From Affinirhizobium straminoryzae (GTDB taxonomy: Bacteria; Pseudomonadota; Alphaproteobacteria; Rhizobiales; Rhizobiaceae), in assembly GCF_007004135.1 (NCBI RefSeq), contig NZ_VJMG01000037.1:1-51894 (forward strand): a stretch of DNA of 51,894 nt, written 5' to 3'. Below, one piece after another: positions 37,203 to 45,404 of this stretch. Below the pieces are notes generated by a model. The model saw only the letters and a program-made list of their open reading frames with translations, was not told the origin of the DNA and did not search any database. The position numbers were made by a program, and so were the translations under genes. Positions within the stretch are counted from its first letter, which is position 1; every line of letters begins with the position of its first letter.

Positions 37203-38480
37203 ATGCGACTGGGCGGGCGAATGGCGGCAGCCATCGAGGTTTTGGCCGATATCGAGGCGCGCAAGCGTCCCGTGGCCGATGCGCTCAAGGATTGGGGTCT
37301 GGCACATCGTTTCGCCGGCTCCGGCGATCGCTCCGCGATCGGCAATCTCGTCTATGACGCACTGCGCATGCGCCTCTCGCATGCCTATCTGATGCAGGAC
37401 GACAGCGAGACGGCTCTCATCTATGCGGTTCTGCTGCGCCAGTGGGGTTTTACGCTCGACACGCTGGCCGCCGAGCTGGCGGATGACAAATTCGCGCCGG
37501 CCGCACCCGATCTTTCCGGTCTTGCGACGCGGGATCTGGCCGAGGCCGAACCGCATGTGCAGGGCGACATTCCGGACTGGCTGGTGCCCTCATTCCAGTC
37601 CGCCTTCGGTAACGACTGGCTCTTTGAAGCCCGCGCCATGGCCGAGCGCCCGACGCTCGATCTGCGCGCCAATACGCTGAAGGCCGGCCGTGACAAGGTC
37701 GTGAAGGCGCTGGAACGCGCCGGCGCCACCCCCACCCGCATTGCCCGCAACGGCATCCGCATTCCCGCCGGCGATGGCGCGGCACGCCTGCCCAACGTCA
37801 CGGCAGAACTTTCCTTCCAGAAAGGCTGGTTCGAGGTGCAGGACGAGGGCTCGCAGATCGTTGCCGATCTGGTGCTGCCGCAGGAAGGCCAGCAGGTGCT
37901 GGATTACTGCGCCGGCGGCGGCGGCAAGACGCTGGCCATGGCGGCGGCGATGAACAACAGGGGCCAGGTGCATGCCTATGACGCGGACCGCAAGCGGCTC
38001 GCCCCGATCATCGAGCGCCTGCGCCGCGCCGGCACCCGCAATGTGCAGGTGCATGACGACGTGCGTGGCCTGAAGGCACTGGAAGGCAAGCTGGATACGG
38101 TGCTGGTGGATGCCCCCTGCACCGGCACCGGCACCTGGCGTCGCCGGCCGGACACCAAGTGGAAGCTCACTCCTCGCAACATCGAGGAAAGGCTGGAGCA
38201 GCAGCGCGATGCGCTGTCCTCTGCCGCCGCCTATGTGCGGCCGGGCGGTACGCTGGTCTATGTCACCTGTTCCGTGCTGCCGGAGGAGAACGACCGGCAG
38301 ATCGCTCGCTTCACCGCCGAGCATCCGGACTTTGCCGCGACGACCTCGCTTGACGCCTGGGACCGGCTGTTTGCCGGCGCGCCGAAGCCCTACAGCGGCG
38401 ACGGCAAGGGCCTGACGCTGACGCCGGCCCGCACCGGCACCGATGGCTTCTTCTTCTGCCGGCTGGAACGCCGGGCCTGA
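37203..38480 (+). CDS. rsmB: 16S rRNA m5C967-type methyltransferase (RsmB/NOP family)
   Basis: SAM-dependent RNA cytosine-5 methyltransferase, 425 residues. An N-terminal NusB-like helical region (about 1-120) precedes the catalytic domain. The SAM motif is VLDYCAGGGGKTLAM, motif IV is VLVDAPCTGTGTWRRRPD and motif VI is VYVTCSVLPEEN; the last two supply the two catalytic cysteines. ACAAGGAGAG lies directly upstream of the ATG. Exact target C967 is inferred from RsmB; other NOP-type targets are possible. Confidence 0.93.
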   Translation: MRLGGRMAAAIEVLADIEARKRPVADALKDWGLAHRFAGSGDRSAIGNLVYDALRMRLSHAYLMQDDSETALIYAVLLRQWGFTLDTLAAELADDKFAPAAPDLSGLATRDLAEAEPHVQGDIPDWLVPSFQSAFGNDWLFEARAMAERPTLDLRANTLKAGRDKVVKALERAGATPTRIARNGIRIPAGDGAARLPNVTAELSFQKGWFEVQDEGSQIVADLVLPQEGQQVLDYCAGGGGKTLAMAAAMNNRGQVHAYDADRKRLAPIIERLRRAGTRNVQVHDDVRGLKALEGKLDTVLVDAPCTGTGTWRRRPDTKWKLTPRNIEERLEQQRDALSSAAAYVRPGGTLVYVTCSVLPEENDRQIARFTAEHPDFAATTSLDAWDRLFAGAPKPYSGDGKGLTLTPARTGTDGFFFCRLERRA

Positions 38481-38527
38481 CGGCGGCCCAAAGGTGACAA
38501 ACATCAAGCCAGAAGCAGGAACCGCGT

Positions 38528-38575
38528 CAATTCTAATCTAGATTGTTTGACACAGGTTTTTATTTGCGCGATGAC
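38528..38575 (+). promoter_or_regulatory. Promoter with overlapping dyad upstream of imelysin operon
   Basis: TTGACA (38547-38552), a 17-nt spacer and a weak GATGAC (38570-38575) precede the first imelysin gene. Just upstream a dyad CAATTCTA / TAGATTG (38528-38545, 3-nt centre, one bulge) abuts the -35 box, where a repressor or activator could act. It contains TTCTA/TAGA half-sites reminiscent of iron-regulator boxes but does not match a known consensus in orientation. Confidence 0.5.
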
Positions 38576-38608
38576 ACGGACCCGTGATCAGCCGATGCAG
38601 GAGGGACC

Positions 38609-39883
38609 ATGATCCGCACAACGATCCTCAAAGCGGGCTTCGGCCTGCTGGCGGCCTCCGCCGCCTTTGTCGTCACCCCGGCGGGCGCTGCCGAACCGGC
38701 TGCGGTTCTGGCGCATTATGCCGATCTCGCCCATGCCAAGTACGAGGACGCGCTGAATACGGCCAAGACGCTCGACAAGGCCATCGACGCGCTGATTGCC
38801 AAGCCCTCCGACGAAACGCTGAAGGCGGCCCGTCAGGCCTGGATCGCCGCCCGCGTGCCCTATCTGCAGTCGGAAGTCTATCGCTTCGGCAATCCGGTCG
38901 TCGACGCCTGGGAAGGCAAGGTCAATTCCTGGCCGCTCGATGAGGGCCTGATCGACTATGTCGATGCCTCCTACGGCACCGAAAGCGATTCCAACGCCTA
39001 CTACACGGCCAACATCATCGCCCATCCGAAGCTGACGGTGAACGGCGAGGAGATCGACGCGACCAAGATCACCCCGGACCTGCTCGAAAGCCTGCATCAG
39101 GCCGGCGAAGTGGAGGCCAATGTCGCCACCGGCTATCACGCCATCGAGTTCCTGCTCTGGGGGCAGGATCTGCACGGCACCGGCCCGGGCGCCGGCGAGC
39201 GTCCCGCAACCGATTACGACAAGGCCAATTGCACGCACGGCAATTGCGACCGCCGCGCCGATTATCTGAAGGCCGCCTCCACCCTGCTGGTCAACGACCT
39301 GCAGGAGATGGTGACCGCCTGGGCGCCGGATGGCGAAGCCACGCAGACCGTGACCGCCGATCCGAAGGCCGGCATCACCGCCATCCTGACCGGCATGGGC
39401 TCGCTCTCCTATGGCGAACTGGCCGGCGAGCGCATGAAGCTCGGCCTGCTGCTGCACGATCCGGAAGAGGAGCAGGATTGCTTCTCCGACAACACCTACA
39501 ATTCGCATCTCAACGATGCGATCGGCATCGCCTCCGCCTATAACGGCACCTACACCCGCGTGGACGGCACCAAGATGACCGGCCCGTCGCTCTCGGAACT
39601 GGTGAAGGCCAAGGACCCGGCTCTCGACGCGGAAATGACCGCCAAGCTCGACAAGACGCTGGCCGCCATGAACGCCATGGCCGAGCGCGGCCGCACCGTC
39701 GAAGCCTATGACCAGATGATCGGTGAGGGCAATGCAGCGGGCAATGCCGTTGTGCAGACTGCCATCGACGGCCTGATCGACCAGACAAAGACCGTCGAGC
39801 GCATCATCGCGGCGCTTGATCTCGGCACCGTCAAGCTCGAAGGCTCGGCCAGCCTCGACAACCCGAACGCCGTCTTCAAGTAA
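38609..39883 (+). CDS. Imelysin family protein (ICMP-like), first copy
   Basis: Exported protein of 424 residues with a signal peptide (cleavage near residue 27, AGAA) and an imelysin/insulin-cleaving-peptidase-like fold. The conserved GxHxxE motif is intact as GYHAIE (175-180), the proposed metal site. Other family features are QSEVYRFGNP, NSWPLDEGLIDYV and HLNDAIGI. Imelysin proteins of the IrpA group are linked to iron in several bacteria; protease activity is doubtful. AGGAGG precedes the ATG. It is first in a four-gene cluster with a di-haem protein and a second imelysin. Confidence 0.93.
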   Translation: MIRTTILKAGFGLLAASAAFVVTPAGAAEPAAVLAHYADLAHAKYEDALNTAKTLDKAIDALIAKPSDETLKAARQAWIAARVPYLQSEVYRFGNPVVDAWEGKVNSWPLDEGLIDYVDASYGTESDSNAYYTANIIAHPKLTVNGEEIDATKITPDLLESLHQAGEVEANVATGYHAIEFLLWGQDLHGTGPGAGERPATDYDKANCTHGNCDRRADYLKAASTLLVNDLQEMVTAWAPDGEATQTVTADPKAGITAILTGMGSLSYGELAGERMKLGLLLHDPEEEQDCFSDNTYNSHLNDAIGIASAYNGTYTRVDGTKMTGPSLSELVKAKDPALDAEMTAKLDKTLAAMNAMAERGRTVEAYDQMIGEGNAAGNAVVQTAIDGLIDQTKTVERIIAALDLGTVKLEGSASLDNPNAVFK

Positions 39884-39895
39884 TCATGACGGGAG

Positions 39896-39921
39896 CAGGC
39901 CGCCCGCCCTCGGGCGGCCTG
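39896..39921 (+). repeat. Intercistronic hairpin in imelysin operon
   Basis: CAGGCCGCCC (39896-39905) and GGGCGGCCTG (39912-39921) form a perfect 10-bp GC-rich stem with a 6-nt loop between the first imelysin stop and the next ATG at 39931. No T-tract follows. It may stabilise the upstream mRNA or limit readthrough, giving more periplasmic imelysin than the downstream proteins. Confidence 0.6.
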
Positions 39922-39930
39922 GACAGACCT

Positions 39931-41478
39931 ATGCAGACGCGCCGGTTCCTGATTGTTGCCCTGTCGGCCCTGGCCAGCGCCCTTTTTCTGCTGCCGGCCC
40001 TGGTGCTCGGCGGTTCCGATCTCGTGCCCGGCCTGCCCGCCGCGCGGCAGGATCTGACGGCCGGCGACGCAGAGCGTGTGAGGACCGTCACACGGCCCAC
40101 CGGCGATTTTTCCCGGGCCGAGCCCTTCGAGGCCATGCCCGGTGGTGCCGCCACCTCGGTTGCGCGCCCCGATGCCGATGCCTTCTCGCATTTTTCGCCC
40201 AATATCAGCTTTGCCGAACAGGAACGGTTCAAGCTCGGCAATGCGCTGTTTTCGAAGCTGTGGGTCGCCGCCCCCTCCTCCACCCAGGCCTCCGACGGGC
40301 TGGGGCCGCTCTACAATGCCCGCTCGTGCCTCAGCTGCCATATCCGCGACGGTCGCGGCCATCCGCCGGAAGGGGATGCGGACCGCACCTCGATGTTCCT
40401 GCGTCTGGCCCGCCCGCCACAGACGGACGAGGAGAAGGCGCTCGTGGCCCGCCACGCGATCCTCACCCTGCCGGACCCGACCTATGGCGAGCAGCTGCAG
40501 GATCTGGCGGTGCCCGGGCTTGCCGCAGAAGGCGAGATGGAGATCGCCTACGAGGAGGTTCCGGTCACGCTTGCCGACGGCACGGTGATTGCGCTGCGCA
40601 AGCCGACCTATTCGGTCTCCAAGCTCGCCTACGGCCCGCTCGATCCGGCCACCACGCTGTCGCCGCGCATCGCCCCGCCGATGATCGGCATGGGGCTGAT
40701 CGAGGCCATTCCGGCCGAAGACATCCTCGCCCATGCCGATCCCGAGGACCGCGATGGCGACGGCATTGCCGGCAAGGCCGCCATCACCCGCGATCACCGG
40801 ACGGGCGCGCTCGTGCTCGGCCGTTTCGGCTGGAAGGCGCAGAATGCCAGCGTGCGCGACCAGTCCGCCGCCGCCTTTTCCGGCGACATGGGGCTTTCGA
40901 CGCCGGACCGGCCGGACCCCTATGGCGATTGCACCCCGCACGAAACCGCCTGCCGGGCGCTGCCGACCGGCGAGCAGCCGCGGCTCGGCGCCACCGAAGC
41001 GCCGGATCCGGTTCTCGATCTCGTCACCTTCTATTCGAAGAACCTTGCCGTGCCGACGCGCCGCAATGTGGACCGGCCGGATGTGCTTGCCGGCAAGCAG
41101 TTGTTCTACCGCATCGGCTGCGCCGATTGTCATGTGCCGAAATTCGTCACCCGCCGCGATGCCGAACATCCGGCCCAGGCCTTCCAGCTGATCTGGCCCT
41201 ATTCCGATTTCCTGCTGCACGACATGGGCGACGACCTCGCCGATAACCAGCCTGTCGGCGTTGCAAGCGGGCGGCAGTGGCGGACACCGCCGCTCTGGGG
41301 TATAGGCCTGACGGGGACCGTGAATGGCCCCGGCTTCTTCCTGCATGACGGGCGCGCCCGCACCCTCACCGAAGCCATTCTGTGGCACGGCGGAGAGGGA
41401 ACGAAAGCCCGCAATGCCTTTGCCGCCCTTGCCCGGCAGGACCGGGATCGCTTGATCGCCTTTCTGGAGTCGCTCTGA
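39931..41478 (+). CDS. Di-haem oxidoreductase (DUF1111) family, c-type cytochrome
   Basis: Exported putative redox protein of 515 residues. The N-terminus (MQTRRFLIVALSALASALF) is a signal peptide or anchor. Two CXXCH haem sites are seen: CLSCH (133-137) and CADCH (397-401). It matches the DUF1111/thiol-oxidoreductase family related to di-haem peroxidases (NISFAEQERFKLGNALFSKLW, GPLYNARSCLSCH, FFLHDGRARTLTEAILWHGG). ATG 39931 gives the signal peptide directly; ATG 39886 would add 15 residues through the hairpin. Its stop overlaps the next start. Partnered with imelysins, as in other proteobacterial clusters. Confidence 0.92.
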   Translation: MQTRRFLIVALSALASALFLLPALVLGGSDLVPGLPAARQDLTAGDAERVRTVTRPTGDFSRAEPFEAMPGGAATSVARPDADAFSHFSPNISFAEQERFKLGNALFSKLWVAAPSSTQASDGLGPLYNARSCLSCHIRDGRGHPPEGDADRTSMFLRLARPPQTDEEKALVARHAILTLPDPTYGEQLQDLAVPGLAAEGEMEIAYEEVPVTLADGTVIALRKPTYSVSKLAYGPLDPATTLSPRIAPPMIGMGLIEAIPAEDILAHADPEDRDGDGIAGKAAITRDHRTGALVLGRFGWKAQNASVRDQSAAAFSGDMGLSTPDRPDPYGDCTPHETACRALPTGEQPRLGATEAPDPVLDLVTFYSKNLAVPTRRNVDRPDVLAGKQLFYRIGCADCHVPKFVTRRDAEHPAQAFQLIWPYSDFLLHDMGDDLADNQPVGVASGRQWRTPPLWGIGLTGTVNGPGFFLHDGRARTLTEAILWHGGEGTKARNAFAALARQDRDRLIAFLESL

Positions 41479-42584
41479 TGTCGAGATGGATTGCCGCCCT
41501 TACGCTTGCCCTCCTGTCGGCAACGCCCGGCCTTGCGCAGGATGCCAATCCCTCGCCTCCGCCGGTTCTGACCCAGGAGAGCGCCCGCCATCTGATGGAC
41601 CGCGTGGTCGATGGCTTCATCCGCCCGGGCTATCGCGGCTTTGCCGGCAAGAGCGGCGAACTCACCACCGCCATGGCCAATCTCTGCGCCACCCCGTCGG
41701 TGGAGACGCAGGCAAGCGCCCGCAAGGCCTTTGCCGCCGCCGCCACCGCCTGGGGCACCATCGAGATCGTCCGTGTCGGCCCCGTGCTCGACAAGAACCG
41801 CTTCGAACGCATCCTCTTCTACCCGGACCGCAAGGGCACGGGCCTTCGCCAGGTGCAGGCGTTGCTGGCCCAGCCGGACGAGAGCGCCACCTCGCCGGAG
41901 GGACTGCGCGACAAGAGTGTCGCGATGCAGGGGCTCGGCGCACTGGAATTCGTCCTCTACGGCGCTGGTGCCGAGGTGCTGACCGGCGAGCGCAACAGCT
42001 TCCGCTGCCGCTACGGTCTGGCGGTGGCCGGCAGCGTCGAGCGGGTGGCAAACGAACTGGTAGCGGTTTGGGACGATCCCGCCGGCGTGCAGAAGGACTG
42101 GAAAAACCCGGGTCCCGACAGCGCCACCTTCCGCACCGGAAACGAAGCCATCACCGAAGCGCTCGGCATTCTCGTCCATGCGGCGGAAGCGGTGCGCGAC
42201 CAGCGCATCGAAAGCTTCTACAAGGGCGAGTCCAACAATACCTTTCCGAAACAGGCGCTGTTCTGGCGCTCGGGGCTTACCTTCCCGATGCTGGTCGCCA
42301 ATCTGCAGGGCATTCACGGCCTGCTCGACACATCCGGCTTTCGCGATCTCCTGAACGAGGACCAGCGCTCGGTGGTCAGTTCCATCGATTTCGTGCTGAA
42401 GCAGCTGGTGCGCGTCGGCGGCGGAGTGAATGCCGATGTCGAGGTGGCCGTCAGCGATCCGAAGGAACGTCAGAAGCTGGATTTCCTGCTGCTCAACAGC
42501 CGCGACCTGATCCTGCGCCTCAACGACAATCTCGGCGGCGGCCTCGGCCTTGGCGCCGGCTTCTCCTTCGCGGATGGCGACTGA
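41478..42584 (+). CDS. Imelysin family protein, second copy
   Basis: Exported protein of 368 residues. The signal peptide is MSRWIAALTLALLSATPGLA with likely cleavage before QDAN. The imelysin fold is recognisable by FIRPGYRGFAGKSGEL, WGTIEIVRVGP and NRFERILFYPDRKG. The GxHxxE position reads GLGALE (152-157), so the histidine is replaced by Gly154, unlike the first copy. ATG 41478 shares a base with the upstream stop codon (TGATG), so translation is coupled. The two imelysins are diverged, not a recent duplication. Confidence 0.9.
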   Translation: MSRWIAALTLALLSATPGLAQDANPSPPPVLTQESARHLMDRVVDGFIRPGYRGFAGKSGELTTAMANLCATPSVETQASARKAFAAAATAWGTIEIVRVGPVLDKNRFERILFYPDRKGTGLRQVQALLAQPDESATSPEGLRDKSVAMQGLGALEFVLYGAGAEVLTGERNSFRCRYGLAVAGSVERVANELVAVWDDPAGVQKDWKNPGPDSATFRTGNEAITEALGILVHAAEAVRDQRIESFYKGESNNTFPKQALFWRSGLTFPMLVANLQGIHGLLDTSGFRDLLNEDQRSVVSSIDFVLKQLVRVGGGVNADVEVAVSDPKERQKLDFLLLNSRDLILRLNDNLGGGLGLGAGFSFADGD

Positions 42585-42585
42585 C

Positions 42586-43668
42586 ATGGTCCGCACCGGC
42601 GCAATCGACAGACGCCAGTTCCTGCGGGCTGCCGGCATCGGCTTCGTCGCCGCGCTTTCGCCGCAGAAGCTTTATGCGCTGGAACGCAGCGAGGCCGTCT
42701 ATGCCTCCGGTTTCCGCGCGCCTGACGGCACCTATGGGATCGCCACCGCCAGCATCCGCGGCGAGGTGATCGATCGCATCCTGCTGCCGGCCCGCGCGCA
42801 TGGCCTGGCCTATTGCCCGGTCAGCGGCCGCGGTGTTGCCTTTGCCCGGCGTCCCGGCACCTTTGCGATGATCTTCGATCCGGCAGGCCGGCAGGAACCC
42901 GTGGTGATCCATACGCCGGAGGGCCGTCACTACTACGGCCACGGACACTTTTCACCGGACGGCCGCCTGCTCTACGCCAGCGAGAACGATTTCGACGGCA
43001 ATCGCGGCATGATCGGCCTCTATGACGCCACGGACGGCTTTCGCCGCATCGGCGAGTTCGAGGCGCAGGGCATCGGTACGCATGACATGACCGTTTCCGA
43101 TGACGGGCGGTTTCTGGTCATCGCCAATGGCGGCATCGAGACGCATCCGGATTTCGGCCGCACCAAGCTGAACCTCGACCATATGCAGCCCTCGCTGGTG
43201 CTTCTCGATGCGAAGACGGGCAGCGTGGTGCAGCGCCACACCCTGCCGGACAATCTCAGCCAGCTCTCCACCCGCCATCTCGACATCGATGCCAATGGCC
43301 GCATCTGGTTTGCCTGCCAGTATGAGGGGCCACGCCAGGATCTGCCGCCGCTTGCCGGCAGTTTCGCGCCGGGCGAGGACCTGCGCTTCCTGTCGCTGCC
43401 GGAGGAGACGACGGTGCGGCTTGCCAATTATGTCGGCGCGATCGCCATCAATCGCCGGGATCGTCTGGTGGGGCTCACCTCGCCAAAGGGCGGCACCGCC
43501 GTGATCCTCAATGCCGATACCGGCGCGGTGCTCGCCGAAGAGACGGTGCCGGATGCCGCGGGCGTTTCCGCCGCCCCGGATGGCATTGCCGTCACCTCCT
43601 ATGACGGGACGCTTGCCGGCACCCGCTCGCGCCTTGCCTGGGACCAGCATCTGGTGCGCCTTGCCTGA
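42586..43668 (+). CDS. DUF1513 family protein with Tat signal
   Basis: Exported protein of 360 residues. It begins with a twin-arginine signal (DRRQFLRAAG, residues 8-17, hydrophobic stretch, cut near LYA), so it is probably folded in the cytoplasm before export. The rest looks like a beta-propeller (GHGHFSPDGRLLYASENDFD, GTHDMTVSDDGRFLVIANGG, TRHLDIDANGRIW), as in DUF1513. ATG 42586 follows the imelysin stop by one base; ATG 42574 would overlap it. It completes the imelysin-dihaem-imelysin-DUF1513 cluster. Confidence 0.9.
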   Translation: MVRTGAIDRRQFLRAAGIGFVAALSPQKLYALERSEAVYASGFRAPDGTYGIATASIRGEVIDRILLPARAHGLAYCPVSGRGVAFARRPGTFAMIFDPAGRQEPVVIHTPEGRHYYGHGHFSPDGRLLYASENDFDGNRGMIGLYDATDGFRRIGEFEAQGIGTHDMTVSDDGRFLVIANGGIETHPDFGRTKLNLDHMQPSLVLLDAKTGSVVQRHTLPDNLSQLSTRHLDIDANGRIWFACQYEGPRQDLPPLAGSFAPGEDLRFLSLPEETTVRLANYVGAIAINRRDRLVGLTSPKGGTAVILNADTGAVLAEETVPDAAGVSAAPDGIAVTSYDGTLAGTRSRLAWDQHLVRLA

Positions 43669-43754
43669 GCCGATGGGACGCTGCCCCGGCAACGCGTGCA
43701 GTGTGAAGACCTGCCGGGTTTCGATCCGTGCCGGGATGCTGTAGCCTGCGGCGC

Positions 43755-44207
43755 ATGAAAAAGATCCTCATCCATCTGCTCTTCATTCTCCTGGTTGTCG
43801 GCCTCGGGGCGCTGATCGGCGTCTCCAACGTGCCGGGCACATGGTACCAGTCCCTTGCAAAGCCGCCCTTCAACCCGCCGAACTGGATCTTCGGGCCGGT
43901 CTGGACGGCGCTCTACGTGCTGATCGGGATTGCGGGTGCCCGCGCCTGGCTTTCGGCGCCGGCTTCCGGCCGCACGCAGCTGTGGTTCGGCCAGATGGCG
44001 CTCAACTTTCTCTGGACACCTGCCTTTTTCGGCGCGCAGAGCATGCTGCTCGGCCTTGTCGTCATCGTACCGCTGCTGCTTGCCATCCTCGCCTTCATCC
44101 GCATGAGCTGGACGGCAGACCGCGTCAGTGCGCTGCTCTTCGTGCCCTACGCGCTGTGGGTCGGCTTTGCCACGCTGCTGAACCTCTCGCTCTTCCTGCT
44201 GAATTAA
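43755..44207 (+). CDS. tspO: TspO/MBR family tryptophan-rich sensory protein
   Basis: Five-helix membrane protein of 150 residues homologous to TspO/peripheral benzodiazepine receptor, which binds porphyrins and cholesterol and in bacteria affects tetrapyrrole responses. Hallmarks are YQSLAKPPFNPPNWIFGP, VWTALYVLIGIAGARAW and MALNFLWTPAFFGA. The ATG at 43755 was chosen because it begins the family sequence; a frame from 43728 is longer without a site. It follows the haem/imelysin cluster by 86 bp in the same direction, hinting at a link to haem or porphyrin, but it could be independent. Confidence 0.93.
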   Translation: MKKILIHLLFILLVVGLGALIGVSNVPGTWYQSLAKPPFNPPNWIFGPVWTALYVLIGIAGARAWLSAPASGRTQLWFGQMALNFLWTPAFFGAQSMLLGLVVIVPLLLAILAFIRMSWTADRVSALLFVPYALWVGFATLLNLSLFLLN

Positions 44208-44279
44208 CCGCAAGGAACGCTGCCGGCTTGCGGGCTCTGCCCGGCCATGCCAGTTTCGCAGCCGCGAAAGGATGGGGCG

Positions 44280-44729
44280 ATGAACGAGGGCGAAGACGTG
44301 GATTTCCGCGACCGGGTGCGGCAGAGTTTCGAGCGGCAGCAGGCCATGCGCACGCTTGGCGCGGAACTGACCCGCGTCGAGCAGGCCATGGTCGAGATCG
44401 AGATGCCCTTCGACGTGAAGCTGACCCAGCAGCACGGCATCCTGCACGCAGGCGTGATCGCGGCCGGACTCGACACCGCCTGCGGCTATGCGGCCTATAC
44501 GGTGATTGCGCCGGAGGCCTCCATCCTCACCATCGAATTCAAGGTCAACCTCATGTCGCCGGGGCGCGGGGAGCGTTTCCTGTTCCGCGGCGAAATCACC
44601 AAGCCAGGCTCCACCATCATCGTCGCCGACGGGCGCGCCTATGCGCTCGGCGACGGCCCGGCCAAGCTGATCGCCTCGATGAGCGGCAGCATGATGGTGA
44701 TCCGCGGCAGACAGGAATTTATCGGATGA
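44280..44729 (+). CDS. Hotdog-fold thioesterase (PaaI family)
   Basis: Acyl-CoA thioesterase-like protein of 149 residues. The PaaI-type active-site region is QQHGILHAGVIAAGLDTACG (about 62-81), and TIEFKVNLMSPGRGERF follows, both usual for the family. The start has AAAGGATGGGG upstream. Its stop overlaps the nucleosidase start (ATGA). The acyl substrate is unknown. No phenylacetate pathway genes are nearby, so this is a generic housekeeping or detoxifying hotdog protein. Confidence 0.9.
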   Translation: MNEGEDVDFRDRVRQSFERQQAMRTLGAELTRVEQAMVEIEMPFDVKLTQQHGILHAGVIAAGLDTACGYAAYTVIAPEASILTIEFKVNLMSPGRGERFLFRGEITKPGSTIIVADGRAYALGDGPAKLIASMSGSMMVIRGRQEFIG

Positions 44730-45364
44730 ATTTCGACATCAGGCAGGTCGGCAGCACCGCCATCCTCTTCGTGATGGCGGTCGAGGCCGAATATGGACCG
44801 CATCTGAAGGCGCGCTTTCGCCCGCTGATGACCGGCGTCGGCCCCATCGAGGCAGCGATCACTGTCACGCGCGCACTGAGCGTGCTGGAGGCGGAGGATC
44901 GCCTGCCGGATCTGATCGTCTGCCTGGGCTCGGCCGGCTCGCGCCAGCTCGAACAGACGGAGGTCTATCAGGCCGCCTCGCTTGCCTGGCGCGACATCGA
45001 CGCCTCGCCGCTCGGCTTCGAGAAGGGCCGCACGCCCTTTCTCGATCTGCCGGCAACCATTGCGCTTCCCCACCGCATTCCGGGCCTTGCCGCCGCATCG
45101 CTCTCGACCGGCGGCAACATCGTTTCCGGCGCCGCCTATGACGCGATCGAGGCCGAGATGGTCGACATGGAGACCTTCGCCGTTTACCGCGCCGCCCAGA
45201 TGTTCGGCATACCGCTGATCGGCCTGCGCGGCATTTCCGACGGCAAGGCGGACCTGCGCCATGTGGGCGACTGGACCGAATATCTGCATGTGATCGACGA
45301 GAAGCTGGCCACAGCCGTCGATCGGCTGACGGATGCCCTGCACAGCGGCGATTTGCGGCTCTGA
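44726..45364 (+). CDS. mtnN: 5'-methylthioadenosine/S-adenosylhomocysteine nucleosidase-type phosphorylase
   Basis: Purine nucleoside phosphorylase/MTA-SAH nucleosidase family, 212 residues. N-terminal AILFVMAVEAEYGPHLKARF and MTGVGPIEAAITVTRALS give the catalytic Glu region. The C-terminal half has VDMETFAVYRAAQMFGIP and LRGISDG (Met-Glu and catalytic Asp). It recycles methylthioadenosine and SAH from SAM-dependent reactions, such as the several methyltransferases in this window. The gene overlaps the thioesterase stop by four bases. A close alternative is a hypoxanthine/purine nucleosidase. Confidence 0.85.
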   Translation: MNFDIRQVGSTAILFVMAVEAEYGPHLKARFRPLMTGVGPIEAAITVTRALSVLEAEDRLPDLIVCLGSAGSRQLEQTEVYQAASLAWRDIDASPLGFEKGRTPFLDLPATIALPHRIPGLAAASLSTGGNIVSGAAYDAIEAEMVDMETFAVYRAAQMFGIPLIGLRGISDGKADLRHVGDWTEYLHVIDEKLATAVDRLTDALHSGDLRL

Positions 45365-45404
45365 GAGAGTTGCAAAAATGGCCGTTCTTCATTAAAGGCT
45401 CGCC

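Noticed and set aside
39706..41388. A 560-residue minus-strand frame opposite the di-haem gene
   Set aside because: The plus-strand product has two CXXCH haem sites and a signal peptide; the minus-strand translation has no motif.
43685..43718. CCCGGCA/TGCCGGG as terminator after DUF1513
   Set aside because: The stem is 7 bp with a 20-nt loop and only TTT follows; too weak to call.
45365..45404. A purine riboswitch before guaA
   Set aside because: The gap is only 40 bp, too short to hold an aptamer and expression platform.
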